From NCBI GenBank assembly GCA_013349285.1, contig DUZU01000011.1:1-64000 (forward strand): a DNA stretch of 64,000 bases, in the 5' to 3' direction. Position 1 is the stretch's first letter. The number at the start of each line of letters is the position of its first letter. This document shows, one piece after another, positions 28,310-38,531 of the stretch. Below the pieces are notes generated by a model, which saw only the letters and a list, made by a program, of their open reading frames with translations, was not told the DNA's origin and searched no databases. This stretch comes from Deltaproteobacteria bacterium. Its GTDB lineage: Bacteria > Desulfobacterota > Desulfobulbia > Desulfobulbales > Desulfurivibrionaceae. A program made the position numbers and the translations under genes.

Positions 28310-29064
28310 CCCGTTTTCTCAAACGGCGCGCCGTCTACCTCATCCTGCTGCTGGCGGCGCTCGGCGGCATTATCATCTATGCCATGCAGGAAAACGGCCT
28401 GTTGTACCAGGCGATTTTTCATCTTAAAAACGGCATGGACAAGGGAGAGCAGCTGCGCGCCGCCATCCTTGCCCAAGGCATGTTGGCCCCTTTTTTATTA
28501 ATCGGCCTCCAAGTGCTCCAGGTGATTATCGCCCCGATTCCCGGAGAGGCGAGCGGCGCCCTGGGCGGCTATCTTTTCGGGGCCTGGCCCAGTTTTTTTT
28601 ACTCAACCATCGGCCTGACCATCGGCTCCTGGCTGGCCTTTGCCATCGGCCGCCTGCTGAGCGACCTGGTGCGCAGCCGCCTGGAAAAATCAAAGATCTA
28701 TCTTAAATTCAATCACCTGGTCGAAAAAGGCGATTTCATCATTCCCTTTATTCTTTTTCTGCTGCCCGGCTTTCCCAAGGATTCCCTGTCGTACATGCTG
28801 GGCATGAGCCATATGCCCCTGCCGGTTTTTCTTTTTGTCGCAGCGGTCGGCCGGATGCCGGGCACCCTGATGCTCTCATTTCAGGGGGCGGAAATTTACC
28901 AGGGTAATTATCTCCGCTTGGCCCTGTTACTTTTCCTTTCCGCCCTGATTGCCATCCCCTGCGCCATCTATCGTAAACAGATCATGCTGAAGCTGACCCA
29001 TCTCAGCAAGCGCACCTTTGACGACCAGGATGGAGTAACCATGGACAACCCACCGAAACCATGA
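28306..29064 (+). CDS. TVP38/TMEM64 (VTT domain) membrane protein
   Basis: A 252-residue inner-membrane protein with a first helix near residues 8-26 and the VTT/SNARE-associated core around QVIIAPIPGEASGALGGYLFG. The family glycine-rich segment and the FLLPGFPKDSLSYMLGMS reentrant region are present. DedA/TVP38 relatives have been linked to lipid flipping and membrane homeostasis; the substrate here is unknown. It overlaps fmt and larC by ATGA at both ends, so it belongs to the def-fmt run. Confidence 0.85.
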   Translation: MTRFLKRRAVYLILLLAALGGIIIYAMQENGLLYQAIFHLKNGMDKGEQLRAAILAQGMLAPFLLIGLQVLQVIIAPIPGEASGALGGYLFGAWPSFFYSTIGLTIGSWLAFAIGRLLSDLVRSRLEKSKIYLKFNHLVEKGDFIIPFILFLLPGFPKDSLSYMLGMSHMPLPVFLFVAAVGRMPGTLMLSFQGAEIYQGNYLRLALLLFLSALIAIPCAIYRKQIMLKLTHLSKRTFDDQDGVTMDNPPKP

Positions 29065-30257
29065 CCAATAACCACGGACAGACTGCCTATATCGACTGCT
29101 TTTCCGGCATTAGCGGCGACATGTTTCTTGCCGCCCTGCTCGATGCCGGACTGCCGGAGAGAGAATTGCGCGACCAGCTCAAGCAGCTCGATCTTGCCGG
29201 CTACGAGCTGAAGCTCGGCACCAAAAAAGATCACGGAATCAAGGCGACCACCCTTCAGGTAAACTCTTCCGACTGCCACCCCCACCGCTCATGGCCAACC
29301 ATCCGTCTGCTGATCGAAGAAAGCGGCCTGGCGCCTAAGGTCAAGAAAATGGCCCTGGAAATTTTCACCATCCTGGCTGAGGCCGAGGCCAAGGTCCATG
29401 ACCAGCCCCTGGCCGAAGTACATTTTCACGAGGTGGGGGGGATTGATTCAATCATCGACATCGTCGGCGCCGCCATCGGGGTATGCCACCTCAACCTCAG
29501 CGCCATCTCCTGCGCCCCGCTGCCCATGCCCCGCGGCTGGGTGAAATGCGCCCATGGCAAGCTGCCGCTGCCGCCGCCGGCGGTCTGTGAGATCCTGAAA
29601 GGGGTGCCCTCATACGGGGTGGAACTCGATCAGGAACTCATCACCCCCACCGGGGCGGCCATTGTCAAGGCCCTGGCCGACTCTTTCGGCCCCCTGCCGC
29701 CGATGAGTTTTTCGGCAGTGGGCTACGGCGCGGGCAGCCACCAGCTGGCCAATAATCAGCCAAACCTGTTGCGGCTCATTATCGGCGCCTCTCAGCAGAC
29801 TGCCGAAGCTCAGGAGGTTGAGGTTATCGAAACCCACCTGGATGACTGGCCGCCGGAGGGCTTCCCCTATCTTTGTGAACAGATCTTTGCCCTGGGCGGA
29901 CTTGATGTGGCCTTGATCCCGATCCAGATGAAAAAGGGGCGACCCGGTTTTTTACTGCGGGCCATCAGCGACCCGGCCCATGGCCTGGCCGTGAAAAAAT
30001 GTATCTTAAGTGAAACCAGCGCCATCGGCCTGCGCTTCCGCACCGAACAACGCTGGACCCTGCCCCGGAAACTTGGCCGGATTGCCACCCGCTACGGGGA
30101 AGTGGCAGTAAAAATGATAGAAACACCGACAGGGAATATCCTGACCCCGGAGTATGAGGATTGTAAAAGAGTGGCGCTTGCGCAAAAGATACCTCTCAAA
30201 GAGGTTTATGGCGCGGTGGGCCGGGCCGAGCTTAGCGATTTTAAGGAGAATAAATAG
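29061..30257 (+). CDS. larC: nickel pincer cofactor biosynthesis protein LarC
   Basis: LarC inserts nickel into the pincer nucleotide cofactor of lactate racemase by CTP-dependent cyclometallation. The 398-residue single ORF shows the N-terminal YIDCFSGISGDMFLAALLDAG, the metal-rich HFHEVGGIDSIIDIVGAAIG and ITPTGAAIVKAL segments, and the C-terminal domain with ETHLDDWPPE. Unlike Lactobacillus larC, no frameshift is needed. No larA, larB or larE lies in the window. It overlaps the TVP38 gene upstream and precedes pgpA without a gap. Confidence 0.9.
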   Translation: MTNNHGQTAYIDCFSGISGDMFLAALLDAGLPERELRDQLKQLDLAGYELKLGTKKDHGIKATTLQVNSSDCHPHRSWPTIRLLIEESGLAPKVKKMALEIFTILAEAEAKVHDQPLAEVHFHEVGGIDSIIDIVGAAIGVCHLNLSAISCAPLPMPRGWVKCAHGKLPLPPPAVCEILKGVPSYGVELDQELITPTGAAIVKALADSFGPLPPMSFSAVGYGAGSHQLANNQPNLLRLIIGASQQTAEAQEVEVIETHLDDWPPEGFPYLCEQIFALGGLDVALIPIQMKKGRPGFLLRAISDPAHGLAVKKCILSETSAIGLRFRTEQRWTLPRKLGRIATRYGEVAVKMIETPTGNILTPEYEDCKRVALAQKIPLKEVYGAVGRAELSDFKENK

Positions 30258-30722
30258 ATGGATCGACTGTTCATGGCCATAGCCAGCGGCTTCGGCCTGG
30301 GCTACCTGCCCAAGGCCCCCGGCACCTGGGGTACACTGCTCGCCTTCCCCGTGCATTACCTGCTGATCCGGCTCCCGCCGCAATACTATGCCCTTGGCCT
30401 GTTTGCAATCTTTGTGGCGGCGGTGCTCTCCGCCGGTGCTGCTGAAAAAATTCTGGATTACAAGGATCCCGGCCTGGTGGTGATTGATGAGGTTATCGGC
30501 ATGCTGATCACCCTGATCGGCGCCCCGAGCACAGCTTACGTCTGGCTGACCGGATTCATCCTCTTCCGTTTTTTCGATATCGTCAAACCCTTCCCAATCC
30601 GCCTCATCGACCAGCGGATAAACGGCGGCATCGGCATTGTGCTCGACGATGTCCTGGCCGGCATTTACAGCCTTATCCTGCTGCAGATCCTCTGCCGGTT
30701 ATTTCCGGTTATAAGCCAATAA
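30258..30722 (+). CDS. pgpA: phosphatidylglycerophosphatase A
   Basis: Removes phosphate from phosphatidylglycerol phosphate to give phosphatidylglycerol. The 154-residue inner-membrane protein has four hydrophobic helices and the family core DYKDPGLVVIDEVIGMLI (conserved Asp/Glu), preceded by GLGYLPKAPGTWGTL. It starts directly after larC and closes the priA-def-fmt-TVP38-larC-pgpA run. Confidence 0.93.
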   Translation: MDRLFMAIASGFGLGYLPKAPGTWGTLLAFPVHYLLIRLPPQYYALGLFAIFVAAVLSAGAAEKILDYKDPGLVVIDEVIGMLITLIGAPSTAYVWLTGFILFRFFDIVKPFPIRLIDQRINGGIGIVLDDVLAGIYSLILLQILCRLFPVISQ

Positions 30723-30730
30723 TGAAACTA

Positions 30731-32626
30731 TCAATCACCGGACTCCGGGCCGGGTAACAGCTTTTCGGCCGTGGGCCGCGAAGCCAACACATTGCCTGCC
30801 GCCGGCCGATCAGGGCCGGTTGAGACGCTGGAGCTAGTGCCGCCGTAAACCACCGCGGCAAGGGCATTAACCATCTTTTCAAGCTCTTTTTCCTGATTGG
30901 CAAGATCAAAACCGGCGGCGGCCGATTCCTCGGCATTGGCCGCATTGGATTTGGTAACGGAGTCGAGCTGGAGAATTCCTTTATTGATTTGCTCGATGCC
31001 CTGGTTTTGTTCGGCCGTGGCGGTATTCACTTCAGCGATCAGATTGGTGACCTTGCCGACCTGATCGACGATCTGGATCAAATAATCGTCAACCTCCTTG
31101 GACACATTTACGCCATGCTCGGCATTGCCTTGGGATTCTTCGATCAGGGCCGAGGTATTTTTCGCCGCCTCCGCGCTCCGCTGGGCAAGGTTTCTCACCT
31201 CCTCAGCAACTACGGCAAAACCGGCGCCGGCCTCTCCTGCCCTGGCCGCCTCCACCGCTGCGTTAAGGGCGAGCAGATTTGTCTGAAAAGCAATCTCATC
31301 AATCGTTTTAATAATTTTCGCGGTTTCATCGGCGGAACTTTTAATCTTGCCGATGGCCAAGGTCATTTTTTCCATGGAATCCGCGCCCCTGGACGCCGTA
31401 TTGGACGCCTCGGACGACATGGTATTAGCCTGGGCCGCATTATCGGTATTCTGCCGGGTCATGGTCGACATCTCTTCAAGACTGGTGGAAATAAGATCAA
31501 GATTGGAGGCCTGCTCACTTGCCCCGGTCGCCACCAGCTGACTGCTGGCCGATACCTGCTCGGAAGCCTGACTCAGCATGCGGATCGCATCCTTAAGCCC
31601 TTCCATAACAGAGGTAACCGGCGTTGCAATGGAGTTAACCACAAAGATCGAAACCACGGAAAAGATGATAATCCCGCCGCCGATTATCGACAGCAGGATA
31701 TAAATCGCCTGGGTTTTCACCCGGTCGGCGGAAATATTTACATTTTCAAGCATGATATCGCTGGTGGCAAGAATTTCATCGCCCAATTTATCCAAGCTGG
31801 GAATAATTTTATTGCGCTCGGCAAAAAAATCCTTTGATTGATTAAGATTAACAACCGATTGCTCAAGCAACTGAATAATCTTATTTGAGGCTTGCTCAAA
31901 ATCACTATTGTTAATGGCAATGGCAAATTCTTTGAGGTCGGAAAAACAGCCGCCCGCTTTTAAATTTTCTTCCTTATTTGCCAGATAGTCGCTCACATAC
32001 TTAAAGTCACCGCTATTAAGAAACCGCGCCTGCAGGGAGGCAAGCTTCAATAACTGGATCTTGCAATCCCGAGTAACATTAAGCAGTTCAAGTTTTTGAG
32101 GCTCAAGATCCTCGCCCATCATCTGAAGTTCCGCCTGCTCCGACTCCAAGAAGCCTAAAATATTATCCAGCATCTTTTCGGAATCAGCATGGGGGATGGG
32201 CATTTTCTCCTGAAGGGCGACATGTTCGGAATAATTTTTACCGGCAAGATTAAACAGTTGAGCATACTCGGTTTTCTGCTGTCCCATCTTGGCGATTAAT
32301 TTTGCATTGGTATCATCATCCTGCTGTTCCTTAAAATCGACAAAAGCCTTGTCCACTGATTTCATTTTTACGGCAAAATCATCCCGCAATGCATCGTTAT
32401 GAAATTGAAGATATGTTTTCTCTGTAATTTTTGATTTTAAAATAAGCGCGGAGATCTCAGCCACATCACACTTCAAGGTGTTCGATCTTTCAATTTTGGT
32501 GTAATAAAACTGGGCAAGAACCGTGATAATCACCAAAAGCATGATAGTGCCGGCTGAAAATCCGAAAAGTTTTACCTTTAATCCAACTCTGTCTATCATC
32601 TTATTTATCTGCCCTTTTGTTCTCAT
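30731..32626 (-). CDS. methyl-accepting chemotaxis protein
   Basis: A membrane chemoreceptor of about 631 residues. I prefer ATG 32626 ([17 protein letters not shown]) over the track start 13 codons earlier, though its ribosome-binding site is weak. TM1 is at about 18-38, followed by a long all-helical periplasmic domain of about 270 residues rich in Lys, Glu and Gln, suggesting a helical-bundle sensor. TM2 ([22 protein letters not shown]) leads into the signalling coiled coil with tip [20 protein letters not shown]. There is no C-terminal CheR pentapeptide. A secreted Cache protein lies just upstream on the same strand and may present its ligand. Confidence 0.93.
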   Translation of the reverse strand: MRTKGQINKMIDRVGLKVKLFGFSAGTIMLLVIITVLAQFYYTKIERSNTLKCDVAEISALILKSKITEKTYLQFHNDALRDDFAVKMKSVDKAFVDFKEQQDDDTNAKLIAKMGQQKTEYAQLFNLAGKNYSEHVALQEKMPIPHADSEKMLDNILGFLESEQAELQMMGEDLEPQKLELLNVTRDCKIQLLKLASLQARFLNSGDFKYVSDYLANKEENLKAGGCFSDLKEFAIAINNSDFEQASNKIIQLLEQSVVNLNQSKDFFAERNKIIPSLDKLGDEILATSDIMLENVNISADRVKTQAIYILLSIIGGGIIIFSVVSIFVVNSIATPVTSVMEGLKDAIRMLSQASEQVSASSQLVATGASEQASNLDLISTSLEEMSTMTRQNTDNAAQANTMSSEASNTASRGADSMEKMTLAIGKIKSSADETAKIIKTIDEIAFQTNLLALNAAVEAARAGEAGAGFAVVAEEVRNLAQRSAEAAKNTSALIEESQGNAEHGVNVSKEVDDYLIQIVDQVGKVTNLIAEVNTATAEQNQGIEQINKGILQLDSVTKSNAANAEESAAAGFDLANQEKELEKMVNALAAVVYGGTSSSVSTGPDRPAAGNVLASRPTAEKLLPGPESGD

Positions 32627-32748
32627 AGTGAACTTTCCCGTCGAATCGACCACCAAACCAACCAAGCTTCACCTTAAAAGAAAGAGGCCTGCCCCTACAT
32701 TTAAACGGGGGCAGACTTCTCAACCTCTACAACCTGACCGACCTCGGC

Positions 32749-33303
32749 CTACTGCGGATTGGTCGCCAGCAGCTTGTCCGCTGTTTCCTTGTCGCAATAA
32801 ATTCCGCAGCCGATGACATAATCCCGGTCACCTTTGACAAGTTTTACATAGGAAATTTTCTGAACCGGCTTATTGGAACCGGGCTTGGCCCACATATAAT
32901 CAACCCAACCGGCGCCGCTTTTTTTACAGAGACTGTTCATCGCGCTGAACAGACGTTTGCCGTTAGGATCTTTTACCCCTAAGATCGGCTTGCCATCGAG
33001 TTTATATTTCATCGGATGCATGATCATTTCGCCATTTAAATCATGGATCCAGATATAGGTCCCATTACCGGTAAACTCACTTTTTCCTCTGAATTTATCC
33101 ATGGATGAAATGCCCTCAGCCAACACCAGCTGGGCTGCCTTTTCCACCCTGGCAATGATCTGATCCGGGGTAATCGGGTCACCCTCACCGGCCTTTTCCG
33201 CGGCCTGGGTCGCCAATACATCCGGGGAAACGGCAAATGCGCTGTTAACAGCGAACACCCCAACAAGAGAAAGCAAAAACATGACGCCAAAAATTCTTTT
33301 CAT
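32749..33303 (-). CDS. secreted single Cache domain protein
   Basis: A 184-residue periplasmic protein from ATG 33303, preceded by AAAGGTG. A signal peptide (KRIFGVMFLLSLVGVFAVNSAFA) is cleaved near residue 24. The rest is one small Cache domain: GNGTYIWIHDLNGEMIMHP, a DPNGKRLF segment and GAGWVDYMWAKPG, followed by DYVIGCGIYCDKE. Cache domains bind small organic acids or amines. No membrane anchor or output domain is present. It is followed by the chemoreceptor gene about 120 bases on, so it may be a soluble binding partner of that receptor. Confidence 0.85.
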   Translation of the reverse strand: MKRIFGVMFLLSLVGVFAVNSAFAVSPDVLATQAAEKAGEGDPITPDQIIARVEKAAQLVLAEGISSMDKFRGKSEFTGNGTYIWIHDLNGEMIMHPMKYKLDGKPILGVKDPNGKRLFSAMNSLCKKSGAGWVDYMWAKPGSNKPVQKISYVKLVKGDRDYVIGCGIYCDKETADKLLATNPQ

Positions 33304-33854
33304 CGCTGACACCTTTTCTTTAATTTTGAAAATAAATACTATGCCCAACACCTGTAAAATCGGCATATTATTCAAACCTGACCGCAAGAGCGGCCAACCC
33401 TCCTATCGAAAAAAAACAAAAATTAATGTTTGATTACACCTAAAGTGTACAAATCTAATTAAAAAATTATCAAGCTAAAAAAAATTACGAAAAATGGCCC
33501 GCAGCGTTAAAACCTCAAACAATCGCGGCATTAGGAAGAATTAAAAGAGATTTTTTTTGTTATGAAACTTACCGAACCAAGGAATAATTATTAAAAAAAC
33601 AGAAATAATAAACTTGGTGGCAAAAGTTGAACATTGCCGGCGAACTATCAACTGCCGGAAATATGGGGCTTGACCGGGACTGTTTTTGGGGGAGGGACAG
33701 GAGCGAATGAAAAACGAAAAAATTAGCGTAGACGCTACGACCGAATGGTGGCTAGGCGGTTATTGTTCGCACCTGAACTCGCCACCACCAGCTTTTCAAG
33801 CTATCCGCCTTAAACCAGGTGGTAATTAAAAATAATAGCCTGCGGTGCACAAGA
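33304..33854. other. 551-base intergenic region between the Cache gene and pyrF
   Basis: AT-rich, with no gene I can support. It holds the Cache gene promoter (not fixed) and a 14-base palindrome TAGCGTAGACGCTA near 33725. An imperfect ACCACC/GGTGGT hairpin enclosing AGCTT/AAGCT lies near 33780-33822, beyond the pyrF stop. Neither hairpin has a T run. Confidence 0.45.
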
Positions 33855-34565
33855 TCACAAAGATCCCGCGGCGATATCATGCTGCATCGCCTCGATAACC
33901 GCAATGGGATCAGCCGCTTTGGCAATGGGCCGGCCGACCACCACATGGTTGGCGCCGTCGGCAATTGCCCGGCCGGCGGTGATGATTCTGGTCTGGTCAT
34001 CGGCGCCGTCGAGAACATTGGCCCCGGGCCGAATACCCGGGGTAACCAGCAGGAGTTTATCCCCGAGCCCGGAACGCAACCGGTGGGCCTCAAGACCCGA
34101 GGAAACAACACCATCACAGCCAAGCTCCAAGGCGCGTTTGGCCCGGAAATAGACAAGATCCTCGATGGACTGGGTCATCCCCATGGCCCGCAGATCTTCC
34201 TCGCCGAAACTGGTAAGAACGGTGACGGCCAACAGTTTAAGGGAACCGCGTTCTTCAATGGCGGCGCGGATAATGGGATCATTCCCATGGATGGTGGCAA
34301 AACTTACCCCATGGTCGCGAATCTGGGCCACGGCCAGCTTGACCGTCTCCGGGATATCAAAAAATTTAAGATCGAGCATAACCTTGTGGCCCCGGTCAAC
34401 CAGCCAGTCCACCACCTCAAACCAGCTGGCCATAAAAAGCTGCAAGCCGACCTTATAAAAACCCAGATGGGATTCGGTTTTTTTCACCAGCGCCTTGGCC
34501 TGTTCGGCGGTTTCCACGTCAAGGGCCAGAATAATTCTATCTTTAATCTCGATATCCGTGCTCAT
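33855..34565 (-). CDS. pyrF: orotidine 5'-phosphate decarboxylase
   Basis: Last step of UMP synthesis. The 236-residue TIM barrel begins RIILALDVETAEQA (substrate Asp) and has the catalytic DLKFFDIPETV (Asp-Lys-Asp array) near residue 62, then a phosphate-binding C terminus (ITAGRAIADGANHVVVGRPI). It lies 31 bases after lptC, at the end of a group that begins with pyrG, so two pyrimidine genes flank the Kdo genes. Confidence 0.96.
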   Translation of the reverse strand: MSTDIEIKDRIILALDVETAEQAKALVKKTESHLGFYKVGLQLFMASWFEVVDWLVDRGHKVMLDLKFFDIPETVKLAVAQIRDHGVSFATIHGNDPIIRAAIEERGSLKLLAVTVLTSFGEEDLRAMGMTQSIEDLVYFRAKRALELGCDGVVSSGLEAHRLRSGLGDKLLLVTPGIRPGANVLDGADDQTRIITAGRAIADGANHVVVGRPIAKAADPIAVIEAMQHDIAAGSL

Positions 34566-34596
34566 CTCTCTTTTCCTGCTTATTTTGCCGGCTCCG

Positions 34597-35166
34597 TCAC
34601 CAGGACTGCACCTTCACCCGGCCGCCTACTTCATAGGAGCCGCTTTTAATGTCATAAACAAACCCTTGCCCCCGAAGATCCATGTCATCGGCAGTTATAT
34701 GAACGGCCGAGCGGGTCGTGATTTTACGGGCCCTGTCATCATAACGGAGACGAGCCGATTGAACAACATACCCATCCGCTGCTTCCACCCTTACATTTTT
34801 CTCGAGCTCAAGAATTTTTTTCTTATTATCGTAAACCCCATCCCGGCTGGTGATATGAAATTTACGAAGACTGCCCTCAAACACCTCGGCCGCAATGGAT
34901 TCCATCTGCATTTTAGCGGGATCCGGGGCGGAATAAAGACGATCGGCTTTAATCTGCCAGTCGCGGCGGCCATTGGTGAGCTGGGTAAAAAAAACATGAT
35001 CCATGTTGAACGACTCGGCCGGGGCGGGCTTGTTCTTGACTTGGCCTGCAACTTGGGAGTCAATACCGGGCGGAGCCAGAAAGCGGATAACCGACTTACC
35101 CCACCCCGGCCAACTAAGGATAAAAATCAGGGGCAACAGCCAGAGTAAATTGCGAAGCCCGGTCAT
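34597..35166 (-). CDS. lptC: LPS export protein LptC-like
   Basis: 189 residues with a single N-terminal membrane helix (NLLWLLPLIFILSWPGWG) and a periplasmic beta-jellyroll rich in alternating strands, such as RDGVYDNKKKILELEKNVRVEA and MDLRGQGFVYDIKSGSYEVGGRVKV. This is the LptC plan for passing lipopolysaccharide from LptFG-B to LptA. Its position after kdsC supports the call. No lptA or lptB follows here. The start codon shares one base with the kdsC stop. Confidence 0.85.
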   Translation of the reverse strand: MTGLRNLLWLLPLIFILSWPGWGKSVIRFLAPPGIDSQVAGQVKNKPAPAESFNMDHVFFTQLTNGRRDWQIKADRLYSAPDPAKMQMESIAAEVFEGSLRKFHITSRDGVYDNKKKILELEKNVRVEAADGYVVQSARLRYDDRARKITTRSAVHITADDMDLRGQGFVYDIKSGSYEVGGRVKVQSW

Positions 35167-35810
35167 CAGCCCATGTACCTTTTCAATAGATCTTCACGCA
35201 ACCCCTTGGCCTCGATAATCAGATCACACAACTCGCGCACCGCACCGCGGCCGCCCGGACACCTGGTCACATAATGGGCAATCTCTTTCACTTCCGACAC
35301 CGCATCGGCCACGGTAACGGCCAACCCCACCCTGGTAAGCAACGGCAGGTCCAGCCAATCGTCACCCATATAGGCAATCTGCTCGGGGGCCAAGGAAGTG
35401 GCGCTGAGTATTTGTTCAAAGGCTTCAATCTTGTTGGGCATTCCCTGATAAACATGGGTCAGTTTTAAATCCTGGGCGCGCCGTCGGACCGCTTCCGAAC
35501 TGCGGGCCGTGATAATCCCCGCTTCAACCCCGGCCTCCTGCAGAATACGTAAACCGAAGCCGTCCTTGGTGTTGAACGCCTTCATCTCGGTGCCGGAATG
35601 GGTATAGACGATGGTGGCGTCAGTGAGCACCCCGTCCACATCGAGCAGGAGCAGTTTGATTTTTTGCGCGCGGGGCAGGCAGGCCCGCCAGGCATAACCA
35701 CGCACATCCTGGGCATTGCCGGCCATGGCCTTGCGCAAAAGCCCCTGGGTCACCTCGCAATCGGAAGGGTATGCCCCGGCGGCTGTTTGCGAACGACAGT
35801 CATCACTCAT
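35166..35810 (-). CDS. kdsC: 3-deoxy-D-manno-octulosonate 8-phosphate phosphatase
   Basis: A HAD phosphatase releasing Kdo from Kdo 8-phosphate. Core motifs are LLLLDVDGVLTDA (nucleophile Asp), ITARSS, the lysine of GMPNKIEAF and GDDWLDLPLL. An N-terminal extension of about 50 residues precedes the HAD core (usual length about 170-180), so the start is uncertain; I use ATG 35810, which overlaps the kdsA stop. The extension is cysteine-containing and unrelated to known domains. The true start could be further in. Confidence 0.9.
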   Translation of the reverse strand: MSDDCRSQTAAGAYPSDCEVTQGLLRKAMAGNAQDVRGYAWRACLPRAQKIKLLLLDVDGVLTDATIVYTHSGTEMKAFNTKDGFGLRILQEAGVEAGIITARSSEAVRRRAQDLKLTHVYQGMPNKIEAFEQILSATSLAPEQIAYMGDDWLDLPLLTRVGLAVTVADAVSEVKEIAHYVTRCPGGRGAVRELCDLIIEAKGLREDLLKRYMG

Positions 35811-36630
35811 CGGCATGCACCAAATTATGGATGGCGAGAAGTTTCCGGAGCAGGGGTTCGGCCGCGGCCAGGGGCAAAGAATTGGGGCCGTCACACAGGG
35901 CTTTTTCCGGCTCCGGATGAATCTCCATGAAAATGCCGTCTATGCCCGCCGCTACCGCAGCCCGGGCCAGGGGCGGAATAAACTCACGCTGCCCGCCGGA
36001 ACTCCCCCCTGCCCCGCCGGGCAGCTGCACACTGTGGGTGGCGTCATAGATCACCGGACAGCCGAGAGAGCGCATCACCGGCAAGGAGCGCATATCCACC
36101 ACCAGATTATTGTAGCCAAAACTTGAGCCGCGTTCGACCAGCAGCAAGCGATTGCTGCTCACCGAATTTATTTTGGCCACGGCATTCTGCATGTCCCAGG
36201 GCGAAACAAACTGGCCTTTTTTGAGGCTAACCACCTTACCGCTCCGGGCCGCGGCCAGCAACAGATCGGTCTGCCGGCAAAGAAAGGCTGGTATCTGCAG
36301 GATATCAAGGAACTCGGCGGCCGGGGCGACCTGGGTAACATCATGAATATCGGAGATGACCGGAATATTGAAATCAGCCCGGATCCGGGCGAGAATCTCC
36401 AGACCCTGCTGCTGCCCGGGCCCACGATAGGCGGCAATGGAAGTCCGGTTGGCCTTATCAAAGGAGGCCTTGAACACATAGGAAATCCCGAGGCGATCGC
36501 AAATCTCCTTGAGAGTGGCCGCCACCTCGCGGCACATATCCTCGGATTCGATCACACAAGGTCCGGCCATCAATAAAAAAGGCCGGCGCGGACCGACCTC
36601 GAAAAAATCTGTTATCTTAACAGGCTCCAT
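35803..36630 (-). CDS. kdsA: 3-deoxy-8-phosphooctulonate synthase
   Basis: Condenses PEP and arabinose 5-phosphate to Kdo 8-phosphate, the committed step in Kdo synthesis for the LPS inner core. The 275-residue TIM barrel has LMAGPCVIES near the start, FKASFDKANRTS, RGSSFGYNNLVVDMRSL and DATHSVQLPGG. The segment LCRQTDLLLAA matches the barrel core. It follows pyrG by 60 bases and overlaps kdsC. Confidence 0.97.
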   Translation of the reverse strand: MEPVKITDFFEVGPRRPFLLMAGPCVIESEDMCREVAATLKEICDRLGISYVFKASFDKANRTSIAAYRGPGQQQGLEILARIRADFNIPVISDIHDVTQVAPAAEFLDILQIPAFLCRQTDLLLAAARSGKVVSLKKGQFVSPWDMQNAVAKINSVSSNRLLLVERGSSFGYNNLVVDMRSLPVMRSLGCPVIYDATHSVQLPGGAGGSSGGQREFIPPLARAAVAAGIDGIFMEIHPEPEKALCDGPNSLPLAAAEPLLRKLLAIHNLVHADE

Positions 36631-36690
36631 GCAAACAACCTCGATTACCCGAACAGGTTAGGAAGAAGGCAGCCGACTAGTGATTAGCCA

Positions 36691-38340
36691 TCAAGTGTAG
36701 TCCAGGGCGGCCTTGATAAAGTTTCTGAATAAAGGATGGGCCTTCATCGGGCCGGATTTGAATTCCGGATGAAACTGGCAACCGAGAAACCATGGATGAT
36801 CAGCCAGCTCGACAATCTCCACCAGCTTTTCATCGGGCGAGGTGCCGCTGATAATCAGGCCGCTTTCAACCAGCTTCTCCTTGAAAAGATTATTGAATTC
36901 GTAACGATGCCGGTGCCGCTCCTCAATCTCCGACTTCCCGTAAGCCTCGTGGGCAAAGGTGTTCGCCGCCAGCTTGCATGGGTATGCACCCAAACGCAAG
37001 GTGCCGCCCAGGTCGGTTGACTCGTCCCGGATCTGGACCTTGTCGGTCCGGTAGTCATACCATTCTTTGATAAAGTAAATAACCGGATGTTCGGTCTTTT
37101 CGTTAAATTCCGTACTATCGGCATCGGCCATCCCGGCAATATTTCGGGCAAACTCAATAACCGCCAGTTGCATGCCCAGACATATTCCGAAAAAGGGCAC
37201 CTTGTTTTCACGGGCATAGGTTACGGCGTTGATCTTACCGGCCACGCCGCGGCTGCCGAAGCCACCCGGCACCAGCACCCCATGGCAACCGGCCAACAGC
37301 GCGGTCGCATCCTGGGCCTCGAGATCCTCGGCGCTGACGTAACGCAATTTTACCTTGGCGTCATTGGCCACCCCGCCATGCACCAGTGCTTCGTGCAGGC
37401 TTTTATAGGACTCGGTCAGATCAACGTATTTACCGATAATGCCGATCTCCACTTCCCGCTGTGGATTTTTGACCTTGCGCACCAGCTCCTGCCAGTCGTC
37501 AAGGCGGGGAGCGCCGGTCCAGATATTGAGCTTATTGAGAATGATCCGATCAAGACCCTCCGCATTGAGGCAAAGAGGGACTTCATAGATATTATCAACA
37601 TCGCGGGCGGTAATCACCGCCTCTTTTTCCACGTTACAGAACAGGGCGATCTTGGTTTTCAAGTCATCGGTGAGCAGGCTCTCGGTCCGACAAAGCAGAA
37701 TGTCCGGCTGAATACCGATGGCGCGCAGCTCTTTTACCGAATGCTGGGTCGGCTTGGTCTTGACCTCGCCGGCTGTTTTGATATAGGGAACCCAGGTAAC
37801 ATGGATGTAGAGCGAATTCTCGCGGCCCACATCGCCGCGGAACTGCCTGATCGCCTCAAGAAAGGGGAGACTTTCGATATCGCCGATGGTCCCGCCGATC
37901 TCGATAATGGCCACATCCACCTCACCCTCAAACTGCATGACCGCAGCCTTGATCTCGTCGGTGATATGGGGGATTACCTGCACGGTGCCGCCGAGGTATT
38001 CCCCGCGCCGCTCCTTGCTGATTACCGAGTAATAAATCCGGCCGGAGGTGTAATTGTTCCGCTGCCCGAGAACGGCTGAGGTATAACGCTCATAATGGCC
38101 GAGATCAAGATCGGTCTCGGCGCCGTCATCGGTGACGTAAACTTCACCGTGCTGGAAAGGATTCATGGTGCCGGGATCCACGTTGATATAGGGATCCAAT
38201 TTCTGAAAAGTAATGGTCAAACCACGACTTTCAAGAAGGGCGCCGATGGAAGCGGCGGCAAGTCCTTTACCCAGAGAGGAGAGAACGCCGCCGGTGATAA
38301 AAATAAACTTGGTCCGATTAGATTGTTTTTTATTCTTCAT
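36691..38340 (-). CDS. pyrG: CTP synthase
   Basis: Makes CTP from UTP, ATP and glutamine. The 549-residue protein has the N-terminal synthase domain ([32 protein letters not shown]) and the C-terminal class I glutaminase: oxyanion region [11 protein letters not shown], nucleophile GICLGMQ and the His/Glu of GCQFHPEF. Length is normal. It leads the pyrG-kdsA-kdsC-lptC-pyrF group; CTP is needed by KdsB to activate Kdo, so grouping with Kdo genes makes sense. Confidence 0.97.
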   Translation of the reverse strand: MKNKKQSNRTKFIFITGGVLSSLGKGLAAASIGALLESRGLTITFQKLDPYINVDPGTMNPFQHGEVYVTDDGAETDLDLGHYERYTSAVLGQRNNYTSGRIYYSVISKERRGEYLGGTVQVIPHITDEIKAAVMQFEGEVDVAIIEIGGTIGDIESLPFLEAIRQFRGDVGRENSLYIHVTWVPYIKTAGEVKTKPTQHSVKELRAIGIQPDILLCRTESLLTDDLKTKIALFCNVEKEAVITARDVDNIYEVPLCLNAEGLDRIILNKLNIWTGAPRLDDWQELVRKVKNPQREVEIGIIGKYVDLTESYKSLHEALVHGGVANDAKVKLRYVSAEDLEAQDATALLAGCHGVLVPGGFGSRGVAGKINAVTYARENKVPFFGICLGMQLAVIEFARNIAGMADADSTEFNEKTEHPVIYFIKEWYDYRTDKVQIRDESTDLGGTLRLGAYPCKLAANTFAHEAYGKSEIEERHRHRYEFNNLFKEKLVESGLIISGTSPDEKLVEIVELADHPWFLGCQFHPEFKSGPMKAHPLFRNFIKAALDYT

Positions 38341-38531
38341 GGGGGGAAACTATAGCAGCTTTGGCGACATTTGGCCAAGTGAAAAAGCGGCGGACCGTAA
38401 CCTTTTTTGCTTATAGTTATCGCAGGTTGTATTATTATTATGTTTCTATGTTTTTTTAAGATTTTTGAAGATTATGTTACAGGATAAAATTTCCTCAAGA
38501 TTACAGCTTACTATCAGGCAAATATATTGTT

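Noticed and set aside
33304-33400. Sigma-28 promoter for the Cache/chemoreceptor genes
   Set aside because: A GCCGATTT box exists, but no TAAA-type -35 element lies at the required distance.
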